Source: Bursaphelenchus xylophilus
Taxonomy: Eukaryota; Nematoda; Chromadorea; Rhabditida; Aphelenchoididae
DNA: 64,000 bases
Direction: 5' to 3'
Assembly: GCA_904066235.2 (NCBI GenBank)
Contig: CAJFCV020000006.1
Span: 9,548,001-9,612,000 of the forward strand
The notes below the pieces were generated by a model that was given only the letters and a program-made list of their open reading frames with translations, ran no database searches and had not been told where the DNA came from. Made by a program: the position numbers and the translations under genes. Position 1 is the first letter of the stretch. Each line of letters starts with the position of its first letter. Below are positions 49,401 to 60,800 of the stretch, piece by piece.

Positions 49401-49839
49401 AAAAACAGTAAATTCACCGAAAAAACCCACAAAAAAAGTAAAAAACTACCCCTCCAATATAATCATTTGTTTACCGCTACTTCAAGTACCACACAGAGCT
49501 TACTTTCCTTACAATATAACCCAATTTCGAACAGTAATCCGCCAAAAATGGTAGGAACAAAAATAAAAGAAGATTGTAAAAAGTCGTAAACCAGCGGGGG
49601 GAAAACAAAATTAGGAGGGAAATTATTCAGTGAAGATTGGGATTTTTGGATTTTTACTTTTTTGACCGATATTTTCGAGGGAAATTTGTAAAAATCGGGG
49701 GAAGCAATAAGTAAGACTTTACTAATTACCCTGAGAAAGTGCGAATGGCGCAATCTGAAAGGGCATTTGGAATGGTCTAAAAAGTAGTTCCGATTTTTTT
49801 GAGCTTTTAGAAAAAATAGGAGAAATTCTTGCAAAAATA

Positions 49840-50230
49840 AAAAAACCGTCGTAATGACGGATTTTTAGAAAACGTTTTATGTCGAAAATTTTTTTCCTAA
49901 CCGTTCGAACCATGAAACATGAATTTCTAAAATAAAAATTCCAAAAACATTTGAATAAAAAATGTCATCATGACGGATTTTTTGGAATGTCGAAAAATCC
50001 GTTCAAGGATTTTTTACTGACCTTTTTATAGTCGCCGAGTCATATTTATGCTTAGAGCAACTGAAAATTTTTAAAATTAAATCCGTCATCATGACGGATT
50101 TTTTTTGCTTTTTTAAAAAATTTGACTTAAAAACTCATATTAGGCCTTTAAGATGTTGTAAAACTAAATTCCAAGTTAAAATTGTCGAAAATCACAGTAA
50201 TGAAAAATGTCATCATGACGGAATTTTTGG
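49840..50230. repeat. CCGTCATCATGACGG repeats, about 120 bp apart
   Basis: Four copies or variants at about 49847, 49968, 50083 and 50206 are followed by ATTTTTTGG. The same palindrome occurs in every Helitron-like unit as CCGTCATGATGACGG. Confidence 0.75.
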
Positions 50231-50508
50231 AAATTTCAAAAAAAAAAACCCGTCAAAAATTCAAGAATAACTGTAAGGTTCCCTTAAATTCCCTTAAATT
50301 TAATTTGTTTCGAATTTCCAACCAAAAATTTGTTAGTGAAGTGCGAATGACCTAAGGGGATCGGCGACTTTTTTCCCACTTTTCCCACCAAAAACCCCTC
50401 TGAACTTTTTTTTTCGTGATTTCCAGCTGTGCCACAATTTTTTGTTTTTCCTCACCTTCCCCGGGGATTCAGGTTAAACCACGGATTTCCATATGATATT
50501 GCGAAAGG

Positions 50509-50700
50509 GAGAGGTGAGATTTTTAGGATAGGTAAAATACGAGAGGAAGATTTGATCTTTGCAAAAATGCCCTGAGGGAAAAATTTAGAGTAGCTCATTT
50601 TTTGAGCTTCTTTTCAAATTTTGAAAATTTTTTGATTGCACAGTGCAATTTGTATTTTTAAAAAAAGCAAAAAATTTTTTGGGAAAACAACGAAGCAATA
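50509..50700. repeat. Segment of about 190 bp duplicated at 52806-53000
   Basis: The two copies share GAGAGGTGAGATTTTTAGG, AATGCCCTGAGGGAAAAATT and TTGATTGCACAGTGCAATTT with scattered differences between. They are in direct orientation 2.3 kb apart. Confidence 0.8.
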
Positions 50701-50944
50701 AAGAAGATTACTTTTGCGGGCGTATTTTACAAAAAATCATCGAAAAAATCTAAATTGACATCTACAACGCAAAGAATTTACAGAACAACGCCTGCAATTT
50801 TGATCCCGAAAGTTCAAGAATCAGAGAAGATCGTAAATTTACACGCCCGCCACACCCCTTCATCAACCCTCAGCAATACAGTAGCTGTAAAATAATTTGC
50901 GCAAGTTTGTGGTTGAAAGTGTTACAAACTGCCCGCAAATGATC

Positions 50945-50960
50945 GCCCGCAAGTGCGGGC
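50945..50960. repeat. GCCCGC-AAGT-GCGGGC hairpin
   Basis: A perfect 6-bp stem with a four-base loop in AT-rich DNA. The arms resemble ACTTGCGGGCA and TGCGGGCA words inside the neighbouring MITE. Confidence 0.5.
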
Positions 50961-51175
50961 GTGCCCTCATTTCAAGGCACCAAAGATGAATCAGCTGACA
51001 AATTCGGCACAGTGAAATAAAAATAGGAAAATGAGGAGGGATGTCGCATAAAGAGGGGAGATTTGGAGATAACCGCTGAAATTACCGAAATTTGGAGATG
51101 TTTTTTAGATCTTTTTTGTTAATTTTAGGCAAGTTTTTTGGGTTAAGGCACCCTCCCATGAGTACTTATTCAGGT

Positions 51176-51722
51176 CTGTCGGGAAAATAACGAGCACAAT
51201 GTCGCACCGAAAATTGCGGCATTGCATTGAAAAGAAATTTGATTTTGCCGCGACACAATTCGGCGGGCCCACACTTGCGGGCAACCACTTCGCGGGCAGC
51301 TTGAAAAACCACGGAGATTCTGCGGATATGTCATGAGATCAGCCAAAATTTGCTTTCAACTCTAAATTCAAACGATGGGCTTGACGATTAGATGTTGCGG
51401 AATAAGTTTCCAGGTGTATAAGTGGCTTGAATAGCTATCATAAGCTTATTCAGGCATTTTTCACCATTTTTTGAAAACAAACTCCCATAACTTGGAAAGC
51501 AGTGGATGAATCTAATAGATTTGTGTACTTATCAGTACCAGGGAGTTGTCAATGTAACATGTCTATCGTACTACGTAGATTACGGGACGGAACTCGTAAT
51601 TCTAATCAAAAAATGTCGGCTACCCGCAAAGTGGTTGCCCACAAGTGTCGCGACGCCACACAATTCATTTTTCTTGGAATGCGATTTTGGATGCGACAGT
51701 TTACTCATTATTTTCCCGACAG
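51176..51722. mobile_element. 547-bp MITE with CTGTCGGGAAAATAAYGAG ends
   Basis: The terminal inverted repeats are CTGTCGGGAAAATAACGAG on the left and the same with ATG on the right. Sub-terminal arms around GGGCAACCACTT are also inverted, so the whole element can fold. Frames inside are not credible genes. No clear target duplication was seen. Confidence 0.65.
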
Positions 51723-51888
51723 TGATATTTCGCCAAAACTAACGGGAAAAGTTTCTCATGAATTTTGCGTAAGAACTTGACTCATTCACACTTCGAACTT
51801 TCAAGAAAAATTTCAGGCTGCGAGTGTCGAACTAGTGACGATTCTTTTCCCAATTTTCAACCTTCAATTCTCCGTATTTCCACTCAGT

Positions 51889-52016
51889 CTGTCGGGAAAA
51901 TAATGTGGGTTTGTCGCGGAAAAATTTCTCGCTTTTTCCTCTAACTGTGGCTAGCTGTCGCAAAGCGCTGATAGGTGATTTCAAAGCGCCTCGGATCCAC
52001 ATTATTTTTCCGACAG
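51889..52016. mobile_element. 128-bp MITE of the same family
   Basis: The left end is CTGTCGGGAAAATAATGTGG. The right end, reversed, is CTGTCGGAAAAATAATGTGG. It lies 166 bp from the larger element and is probably an internally deleted relative. Confidence 0.7.
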
Positions 52017-52679
52017 GTTGCTGGAAACTGTTGCCGGTTTTTCAGCAACATATCGATGCAACGTATTTTAACAAAAGCCTTTAAAGGTCTTTACAATTTA
52101 TATATATAAACATTATCAAAAGCCTTCAAAAATGTCAAAAAATCTGAAAAAAAGATTGACAACAAAGCGTTTCTAAAACAAAAAAAACTTATTTTTTCCC
52201 AAACTCTTAATCGCCGGTAGCCTCCCTGCTCAGACTTTTCATATTTTACCAAAAGAAATGTCTCTCCAGAGCAAGTAAAATCTTCATTTTTTGACCGACT
52301 CCGAAAATGATTTTTTAATGGCTTTCCACGGCTAAGAAGTTCCCTTTCTTGGTGATGCAAGAAGCCGAGAAAAGGATTTGAAAATTGCGCCACAGGTAAT
52401 TATACAAGCGGCATCCGAAGAAGTAAAAAAATATTGAAGGAAACAATTGAAAAAATAGCTTAAATCGGATGAGGAAAACGCTTGGGTGATGAAAATTAAT
52501 TTTTTATTGAAAATTTGTAAAATACGGTCAACGTAGGAGCTCTCATTTAAAAAAGCTATCAAAAGCCGGTTTTTAAATTGGTTTAAAAAAATGTAAAATA
52601 CGAAGAGACTACCATATCTTATAATTTCTTTTAGTTGAGGCAAGACTAATTTGATCCTACACTTCAATTTAGAGGCCCC

Positions 52680-53125
52680 TTGCACAGTGCAAAACAAAAA
52701 TTTTTCTTCCGCACAGTGCAATAAAAAAAAACATTATTTTGCACTGTGCAGAAAATGGAAGGGTAAAAATTGAGGCTGAAAAAAAATTTTCTGATGATTT
52801 TCTGAGAGAGGTGAGATTTTTAGGATAGGTAAAATACGAGAGGACGATTTGATCTTTGCTAAAATGCCCTGAGGGAAAAATTTTTAGTCGCCCATTTTTT
52901 GAGCTTCGTTTCAAATTTTCAAAATTTTTTGATTGCACAGTGCAATTTGTATTTTTAAAAAAAGCAAAAAAAAAATTTGGGAAAACAACAAAGTAATCAA
53001 CAAAGAGTACTGACAACAAAAAACTAAAAAAAAATATTTTTTTAATTCTAAAACTTCAAAAAAACATTTTTTTTGAATCCCGCACTGTGCAGCAAGAAAA
53101 AAATTTTTTTTTGCACTGTGCGGCG
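52680..53125. repeat. GCAC-N-GTGC palindromes and second copy of the 190-bp segment
   Basis: Six copies are present. 52806-53000 is the second copy of the segment at 50509-50700, including one perfect TTGCACAGTGCAA palindrome. Confidence 0.82.
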
Positions 53126-53794
53126 AAAAATCGGATTTTGAAAAGCCCATAAAGCTGAAAAAAATCAAATAATTTATTAAATATGGAGTGATTTTAACTT
53201 GTAATGACCATAAATCGTAATAATACGACAAGAAAAATTTTTAAAAATTTGAAAATTTCAAAAAATCACAACTTTCTTAATAATCGAAAAGGTCAAAAGA
53301 ATCCAATCAAAATTCCCTCAAAAATCTCCAAATTTGCTGCGGCTGACCCACGAGTCCATCGGCGCGAGCCCATAAAGCGCGCAATCTCTTACATTAGAGT
53401 TATGGAAGAGCAATTAAAACGAGGGAATTGAGAGAAAAGGATCGTCGCAAGAGAACGGACAAATCTTCTCGACCGTTTTCGCCCTCCTCCGATCTTGGCG
53501 TGCCCTCCGGGCAAGCGCCTGGGTTACCTAAATCGCATTTGTACGCATCCTCAACGAATTCTTCAAGTTTTTTTTTTGCTCACCGCAAATAATCGGGAAG
53601 GAGAGAGAGGAGGCGGGGAGGAATGCGGAAAATGGGGGGAGTGAAGGTGAAATGCCAGAGGGAATGTTGTTGGAAACAAATTTGTAGAGGGGGAAAAAGT
53701 TTCATGGCATATTTTGGAGGCATTTGACAATTATTTTCAGCCGAAATTTGCGATTAAAATTAATTTTTTTTGAGTTTTACAAGAAAAAATCTAA
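53126..53794. other. Intergenic, a GC-richer patch without a gene model
   Basis: Bases 53335-53560 are richer in GC than their surroundings and partly open on the plus strand. I found no consistent splice sites or start. Confidence 0.35.
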
Positions 53795-54243
53795 CAGGGG
53801 AAGTACTCCAAGTGCGACGCTCAGATTTTGATGAAACTTGGCGCAAATTTAGAATAATTTTTTATAAGATATATGCGAGAATCCTAGCTCGCGCTTTGCA
53901 GAAACAACCGAGATTTTTAGATCGAAAGTCGGCCAAAATTTAGGGCTTTTTGCCGAATTTCGGCACGAAAAGTTTCATGCCTATTTCAACCGTAAAGGAT
54001 AATGTTTCTACAAAAAATCAAATTTTTCCGCGCGAAACTGCCAAAGTTATGGCCAAAAAGCGCTTTTCTCTCTGACCGCTCTCCACGTTTAGCGTGCTCT
54101 CTCGGCGGCAAAAATCGTTCGATATCTCGGTGGCGCTTGAAAAGCGCGAGCTAAAACTTTCAGGAATTGATATTTAGTCCATACCCGACGTGTGTGCTAA
54201 ATTTAAAGAAAATCTGAGCGTCGCACTTGGAGTACTTCCCCTG
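53795..54243. mobile_element. 449-bp PIF/Harbinger-like MITE with TAA duplication
   Basis: The terminal inverted repeats are at least 30 bp (CAGGGGAAGTACTCCAAGTG...). The element is flanked by TAA on both sides (53792-53794 and 54244-54246), which is the 3-bp duplication expected for PIF/Harbinger. The internal sequence is shared with the remnants at 38260 and 44195. It is non-coding. Confidence 0.75.
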
Positions 54244-54709
54244 TAAAGTAAATTAGCCAAGAAACTATCGACTTTGAGCCAAATTTCGGACAAAACTTTG
54301 TTCTTTTTTGCAGAGAATGAACTAAAATTATGAAAATCATACTTCAACGTATCTTAAAACCGTATTACTGAATATTTTTTAAGTCATCAAAAAAAGTCAT
54401 CAAAATCAAAAAAAAATATAAAAAAGTCCAATTTTCCCCCAATTATCCCAAACGTTCCTCAAATTTGAATAGAGCACCTCAAATGGGAACCCACGTTCAC
54501 TTGAAAGTTGTTCATAATCAAGGCCAGAGCGGGGTTCGAGTGCGCGAAAATGGGGGAACTCTCAGGTGAGGTCGGGAGATAATTGCCCGCCCAAAAGAAG
54601 AGGTTTATGCAAATTTCGCGCACAAAACTCATAAACTTTTTTTGTTTGCCATCGAATAAATCTTCTAAATATACAGAGAAGGTTTGGGAAAATATTGAGA
54701 GGAATTTAA

Positions 54710-55170
54710 TCGGGGACATTTTATACGAAAAAAAAATTTGAAAAAAAATTGTCGTATAAAATGGCACTTGGGTAAAATACGGGCAAGCAATATTCACAGA
54801 GCAATTTTAAGAGTAGGTTTGACCAAAGGAAATCCTAAAACTGTATTTTTTTATTTTTGAACTTATTTTTGACACTGACAATTATTTTCGTATAAAATGT
54901 CACCTGTGTAAAATACGGCGCCAACACTTGAAAAGAATTCTAAACAATAGTTTTCATCTGGTGAATATTCAAACTGGTAACTTTTTATTAAATTTTGTTA
55001 GATTAATTTCCTATTAAATAATTTGCGTATAAAATGTCTTCTAGGTAAAATACGGGGAGCCCCGTTCTTTTGGAAGAAAGTAGGACAGAAGCGACACATA
55101 CAAAATTATTAAGGTCTGCAAGGATGCTCTTTGGCCAATTTTTTTATTCATCGTATAAAATGTCACCCGC
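54710..55170. repeat. CGTATAAAATGTC + GTAAAATACGG paired-word repeats
   Basis: The pair CGTATAAAATGKC...GTAAAATACGG, about 10 bp apart, occurs at about 54751, 54888 and 55025, with a partial copy at 55153, giving a period of about 130-138 bp. Confidence 0.7.
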
Positions 55171-56190
55171 TCAAACACCTCAGAAAAATCAAAAAATACG
55201 AGAAAATACAGTATTTGAGAAGGGAAGATTTGCTTCAATTGTTAATTTTACTTAAAAAATATAAGTAACAATAACCTAAAAAATCGAAAAAACAAAATTC
55301 CTCGAAAAAATCGCCCCCACGCCCTCAGATTTGAACCCTGACCTCCAAAAAAGGTGCTTACAGAAATGGTTTCGAGAGTTTGGAGGGGGCTTTTATTTGT
55401 TTGTGTTCGTCGCGTTGTTCCCGTCGCTGAGAGCCGCCGGGTTTTGTTGCAAGTTCCGCTTTTGTAGGTTCAAGGGCGAACTTGAAGGAGGGAAACGGGA
55501 AATATCCGATTTATTGTGGGCTAAAAAGGGACGTAGATAAAAAAATGGAATCAAAATTTGGGCTGGAAGAGGACAAAGGATCAAAAGAGCGCTGAAGTGG
55601 GTTTTTTTTACTTGAAAGGTTTTCGTGGTGGGACCAAAAGTTGAAAATATCAAAGTGGATAGAAATTTATGAAACTTGGTTTAAATTAAATTTAAAATAC
55701 GTCGAGGCTTTTTTATGATTTTATGATATCTTCTGGTTTATGAACATAACAGAGATCTTTAGGCCGAATTTTACAAAAAAATTCAATTTTTTTGCGATTT
55801 TTTGAAGTTTTTTAACTTTTCTAAAAAATGCTGGACGATTTTTTATTCCAAAATAATTTTTTATATATTATATTTATTAGCAAAACCTCAAAATTATAAA
55901 AAATACAAAAAAATATAAAAAAAAATAAAAAAAAAATATTCATAAAATTGTACTGAGGGTCGAATAGAATTCACAAACATAAACAAAATCTAAGAAATTT
56001 GCTATAAAAAATGTTTTCTGATGAAGATTTGTGGGGATTTGAAAGCTGAATTAAATTTGGGATTTCCACGAGATTCAGCGCTTTGGAACTGGCCGGGAGA
56101 GACAGAGAAACGGTTACAATTGTTTTCTGTTACAAATAAGTAAGCTTCGGAAATTTTTTACAGTCGATTTTAGGCGAAAATTCTGGAAAT
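55171..56190. other. Intergenic, no gene assigned
   Basis: AT-rich. A 210-bp patch at 55330-55540 is open on both strands but has no gene structure. One reversed ACCACGAAAA word lies at 55620. Confidence 0.4.
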
Positions 56191-56194
56191 CAGC

Positions 56195-57665
56195 TTTGCA
56201 CAGTGCGAAATTTGGAAAAAGTTGATTGCACAGTGCAAAGTTTTAAAAGATAAAATTGCACCGTGCAACCGGTAAAAATTGGTTTTTCAAAGTGTGTAGA
56301 CGTATTTTATGTTAAATCACTTTTATTTTATTAATAAAACGCTAAATTTCATGATTTTTTTGATCGCACAGTGCAAATTGCAAAAATTGAAAAACTGCAC
56401 TGTGCAATCAATTTGGGTCGGCTATTGCACAGTGCAGAGGGAGAAAAAGAACAAAAATTTAATGTGAAAAAAATTTTTCGGTCATGGTAAACAGGGTAGT
56501 CGAAAAATTTCATAATTTTTTCAAGTGCACAGTGCAAAATTTTTAATTTTAATTTTTCGCACTGTGCAAGCTTCAAAAAGCCAAATTTTCAAATTTTTGC
56601 CTTAAAAATAACTGTAGACATAACATTGGGCCTAAATACAAGAGAAGCAAGCGTTAATTACGAAAATACGACACAAAATACGAAGTAAAATACGAAGTAT
56701 GAATTCCTTATTTGATGCGATAAAAGGCACTCGGGGAGTTTACAATACAAACAATCACCAAAATATGTGTGAAGGAAACGGGTCGACAATGGATTGACGC
56801 TGGAGGATACGGTACTCGAAGAGGGGGAGAGGTTGATTTACAAGTCCTGTGCAAAGTACAAGGGGGTTGTGTAGTAATCGTGGATGAGTCTGAAAGTCGA
56901 ATTGTTACAGTAATTTTTTTACTTCAAAAATTTGTTTTTTTCAAATATTGCACAGTGCAAAAAAACTAAATGTTTTTTGCACAGTGCAGTAAAAGAAAAT
57001 ATGTAAATTTCTTCCCATTTTGAGGTAAAATACGACATCTGCTTCTATCAAGACATTATTGAATCTTTCAAGGTAAAAAAAGACAAAATTAAGGTAAAAA
57101 TGAATTTGCAACGTGAAAATGCATCATAAAAAAACTCAAAAATGAATTTCGCACGGTGCAACTATCAAAAAATAGGTTAAAAAAACTGAAAAATATCATG
57201 ATCTCATTAAGTTATGCTGCAGTGTTTGTTGCTTTTTGATGTGACAAGTTCTCTGTGCAAAAATAAAAAAAAATTGCCTTTTATGCTTACTGCACTGTGC
57301 ATTTTACAAATTTGAGATCATTGCACTGTGCAGTGCAAAAATTTAAAGGCCCTGTGTAATAAATGCGTCTTGTGGGACAAAATGAACAGATCAGTAAAAG
57401 ATTTGTCATAGAATTGCTATCGCACAGTGCGAAACTCCAATTTTCCGCGCAGCACTGTGCGAAATGAAAAATTGAAATTTTCGCAGCGTGCAAAGAAAAA
57501 AATGATAATTAAACGGAGCCAAAATGCTTCAAGGCGCTTTGGTGTGACCTCTTATAACACCGGATTCCACATTTGAATCCAATTTCGCTATGAATTTACA
57601 TGACTTTTGCCTTGCACAGTGCAAAAAGCAAAATCTTAATTTTTGCACTGTGCAAAAGTAGAACT
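56195..57665. repeat. Scattered GCAC-N-GTGC palindromes
   Basis: About 18-20 copies lie singly or in pairs rather than in a tandem array, including the fused form TTGCACTGTGCAGTGCAA near 57321. This is the 3' flank of the single-pass membrane protein gene. Confidence 0.82.
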
Positions 57666-57797
57666 CAAAAAATTTCGTAAACTACATTAATCTTCATGCT
57701 TCTAGTTTTCTCTATTGACATCCTATTTCAGTGACTTCATCGTATCTTACCCATAAAACCATTTTTTTATATTGCACTTACATTGCATGGGTAAATA

Positions 57798-57875
57798 TTA
57801 CCGAAAGCCTAGCAAGACCGCCAGATTGAGGAAGAGCTGGACGACGAACCCGACCACCACCCAATCGCCTAGTCA
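57798..57875 (-). other. Probable stop-codon readthrough extension (UGA-CUAG, 24 codons)
   Basis: The stop of the membrane-protein gene is ATG-TGA-CTA-GGC. UGA followed by CUAG is the best-known eukaryotic readthrough context. Downstream the frame stays open for 24 codons to a TAA at 57798-57800. The peptide (LGDWVVVGFVVQLF and then LNLAVLLGFR) is almost entirely hydrophobic, enough for one membrane helix. A splice at AT-GTGACT is the main alternative. Confidence 0.5.
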
Positions 57876-60800
57876 CATGTCGGTGGCGTGCCTATAGCCA
57901 TGCCCGTTGTGATGGCCGCCGTTCACTTCCACCGAGGCGGCCGTCGTCCGATGGTGCAGCGTGCGTGGCGTGGGCGTGGTGGTGTTGGTGGTGGGGGCGG
58001 GCGGCGGCGACGAGGGCTGACTCCCACCGTTCGCGTCCGGCACCTCTTGCGTGGTGATGTGGGGGATCTGGTGCTTCACCGTGTCCGTGTCCGAAATCAG
58101 CCTGAAGAAATGCGGAGGGATTAGGAATGAATGGAAGGGCTGGCGGAGGCAAGAGATGGCCAGATTTGGGTGAAAATGGGGAGGAGGAAAAGCGAGACGG
58201 CAAGAATTGGATGACTATTGAAGAAGAGCGTGGATAGAGGTCCTGTGAAGTGCAAAAGTTGATTTTTTTCTTGGAAAATTTGTATGAAAAAAATCAATTT
58301 TTTTCCAAAAAACACGGCTTGATTTTTTTGTCACATAGAGTAATCGCGTATTTTACAAAAAAATATATCATATTTTGAACATGTTTTGATTAAACTTGGC
58401 CAAATTTTGTAAGACGTTACAAAAATTTTTGCTTGTAGTAACAACTGTGACTTTTTAGCTAAAAATTACATTTTTCTAAGCCTTTAAATTACTTTTTTCG
58501 ACCGCGTTATGCAGAATTCTACAAAAAATAAAAAAAATCTTATCTAAAATTGTTTTGAAAACCCCCTTAGGCTATGAGAATATAATGTAAAAATAGACAG
58601 ACCCACGTCAAACAAAGCGCAGTGATAAGATTAAAATAACGGAAAAGAGTCCTCACGTCAATATTTTAAAACCGAAGCTCAAATGGGTCAAGTCTCTCTC
58701 TCTCTCTCTCTCTGTTTTCGGGTCAAGTCTCTTCCGCCGTCTCCGGCACGGCCGACGCGGTGATTGTGGCGGCTTTTGTCAAGGAGGGCCTAATAAAAAA
58801 TACGACAAAATTATTTCGTTTTCGCAGCCACCATCAAGCTGTCTCCACAACCGTACTCGACAATATCCACCAGCACAAACATGGAGCTATATATTTATTG
58901 ATTTTCTTTGGTTTTATTCTTTGTTTTTGATGGCATGCTCGTATCTTAAAATTTTGAGAGATAAATGAATTTTTGGAATTTTTTGATTTTTTTACAAAAA
59001 AAAGTAAAAAACAACAGGAAAAGTAAAAAAATCGTATTTTAAAAAATAAAAAAATTTTGAGAAATTCATGGTGAACATGTTCGACCAGATATTTTAATAA
59101 ATTTTAATAAAATTTTGAAAAATTCCAAAAAATTTCAAAAAATCCCAAAAATTTTTTCCAGTCTTTCTTGATCTTCTAGTATTCTATAAAGTCCCTAGGC
59201 CAATAAAAATCAAAAAAAAACCATCCAAATTTCCAAAATCCCCCTTAAATTCCCATTTTTCAACCATCTAGAAAGAATACAGCCGTTTAAGCGGACAAGA
59301 TAGCGTGAGTATGGAAGAAGGGGGGTGTTAGGCGGAGAGAGGGGACAGCAACAACTACCTTTTCTCACAGCTGATCATCCGCGATGATGATCGGGATTTC
59401 GGCCGGTTTTGGGCTTTCGGTGGGGCGTCTAGAGCAAAATATTCAGAAAAATGGCGAGAAAAACGGTGCGAGTACAAAAGCCAATCGTTGGACACGTCAG
59501 GTGCGAGGGTTAGAGCCTCGAGGGCATTGGGGGGTTAGGCGATAGAAAAGGAGAAGACATGCAATGGAAGTTTTATTGTGTTATACTCGTGGGATTAGCC
59601 CATTTATGGTCGCAAAATGGAGGACGAACAGCAGGACAACGAGGGGAATGGGTTGGCATGAGATTGTGATATATTTGGCTTCAATTTGGGCTCTGTTTCG
59701 CTTTATTCGGCTCAATCTTTTTTATCCTAGGGCGCAGGCTGCGGGGTCTCCAATTTATGGAAAATCGGAATAAGAAATTTTTAAAATACGCTTGTGTCAT
59801 TTTTCCATCTTTTTACGTAGATTTTTGAAATCATCTTAACTCTGCCATTGAAAGGCTGGGCGCAGCCTGCCAGATGAAAATATCGCTAAACTCAAGCAAA
59901 ACGGGGTAATAAAACAGTAAAATACGGGAAGCAAAGCATTAAAGTTTTTAAACACTATTTTTGATAACTTTCTCGCATGTAAAAAGGTGAACATAGGGCG
60001 CAGCTCGCCAAAAAATTTTTTGATATATTGCTAAAATAGTAAAAAAATGGTAAAATACGTAATAACGGGTGGGTGCGTTGTATTTTATGTGTTATAAATC
60101 CACCTACAAGTCACCAATTTTCTCCTTTAATCTCTGGGCGCAGCCTGCCAACTCTAGAAACCTTGCTCATGCCAATCCCAGCTCCCCTCTCTCTTCAGCT
60201 AGCCAACAGCGGAACGCTCAACAAGAGGACGACGACGCTGCTCAAATCGCACTCCATTCCCGCCTACCTTGCTTGATTCCCCATCGTGTTGTTGTAGTTG
60301 TTGTGCATTCGGCCGTGCCGCATAAACGGTGCGGCCGCTCGATTGTTCGACCGCATGAACGCCGGCTGCCCGCCCAACGGTATTTGCACCTGTGCGGGCG
60401 CGCCGGGCTGCGCATTCGCCTGTGTGGTGACGGTCTGGCCCGTCCCCACCTGGCCGTCGCTTCGGACCGACACCAGATCGTCCATTTGACCCGTTTGATT
60501 GCGGTAATCCGGATGACCGTCATTCTGAAAAGGAGCGGAGAAGTGAGTGGAATAAATTTTCTGCCCTGAGGGGTCGAAAAAAGACGAATTTTGAACCTTT
60601 TTGGACAGAAAATAGAAAAAATTGCTGATTTTTCATCAAAATTAGACTTTTTTTCGTTTGCAAATGCCTCAGGTCATAATTTTTAGCCCAGTTATTTCAA
60701 GCAGAGTCAATTTCTAACCCCAGACAATTCGAAAATCACAATTTTCTAAATCACCGCACAGTGCAAGGCCAAAAATAGGCTAAAAAAGGCTCTGCACCGT

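Noticed and set aside
48871..49589. Long overlapping frames on both strands (up to about 200 codons) rich in CTVQ, FFAPC or HCAK motifs
   Set aside because: They are translations of GCAC-N-GTGC arrays. The same peptide words appear on both strands and in every array.
51502..51780. Plus-strand frames of 78-92 codons
   Set aside because: They lie inside the 547-bp MITE and cross its terminal inverted repeat.
53204..53431. 75-codon plus-strand frame in a GC-richer patch
   Set aside because: Low-complexity Lys/Asn-rich start, with no splice partner and no recognisable domain.
55262..55390. tRNA-like B-box (GGGTTCAAATC on the minus strand) with GC-rich ends
   Set aside because: No matching A-box, a weak T-arm and no credible anticodon stem. 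At most a tRNA-derived remnant.
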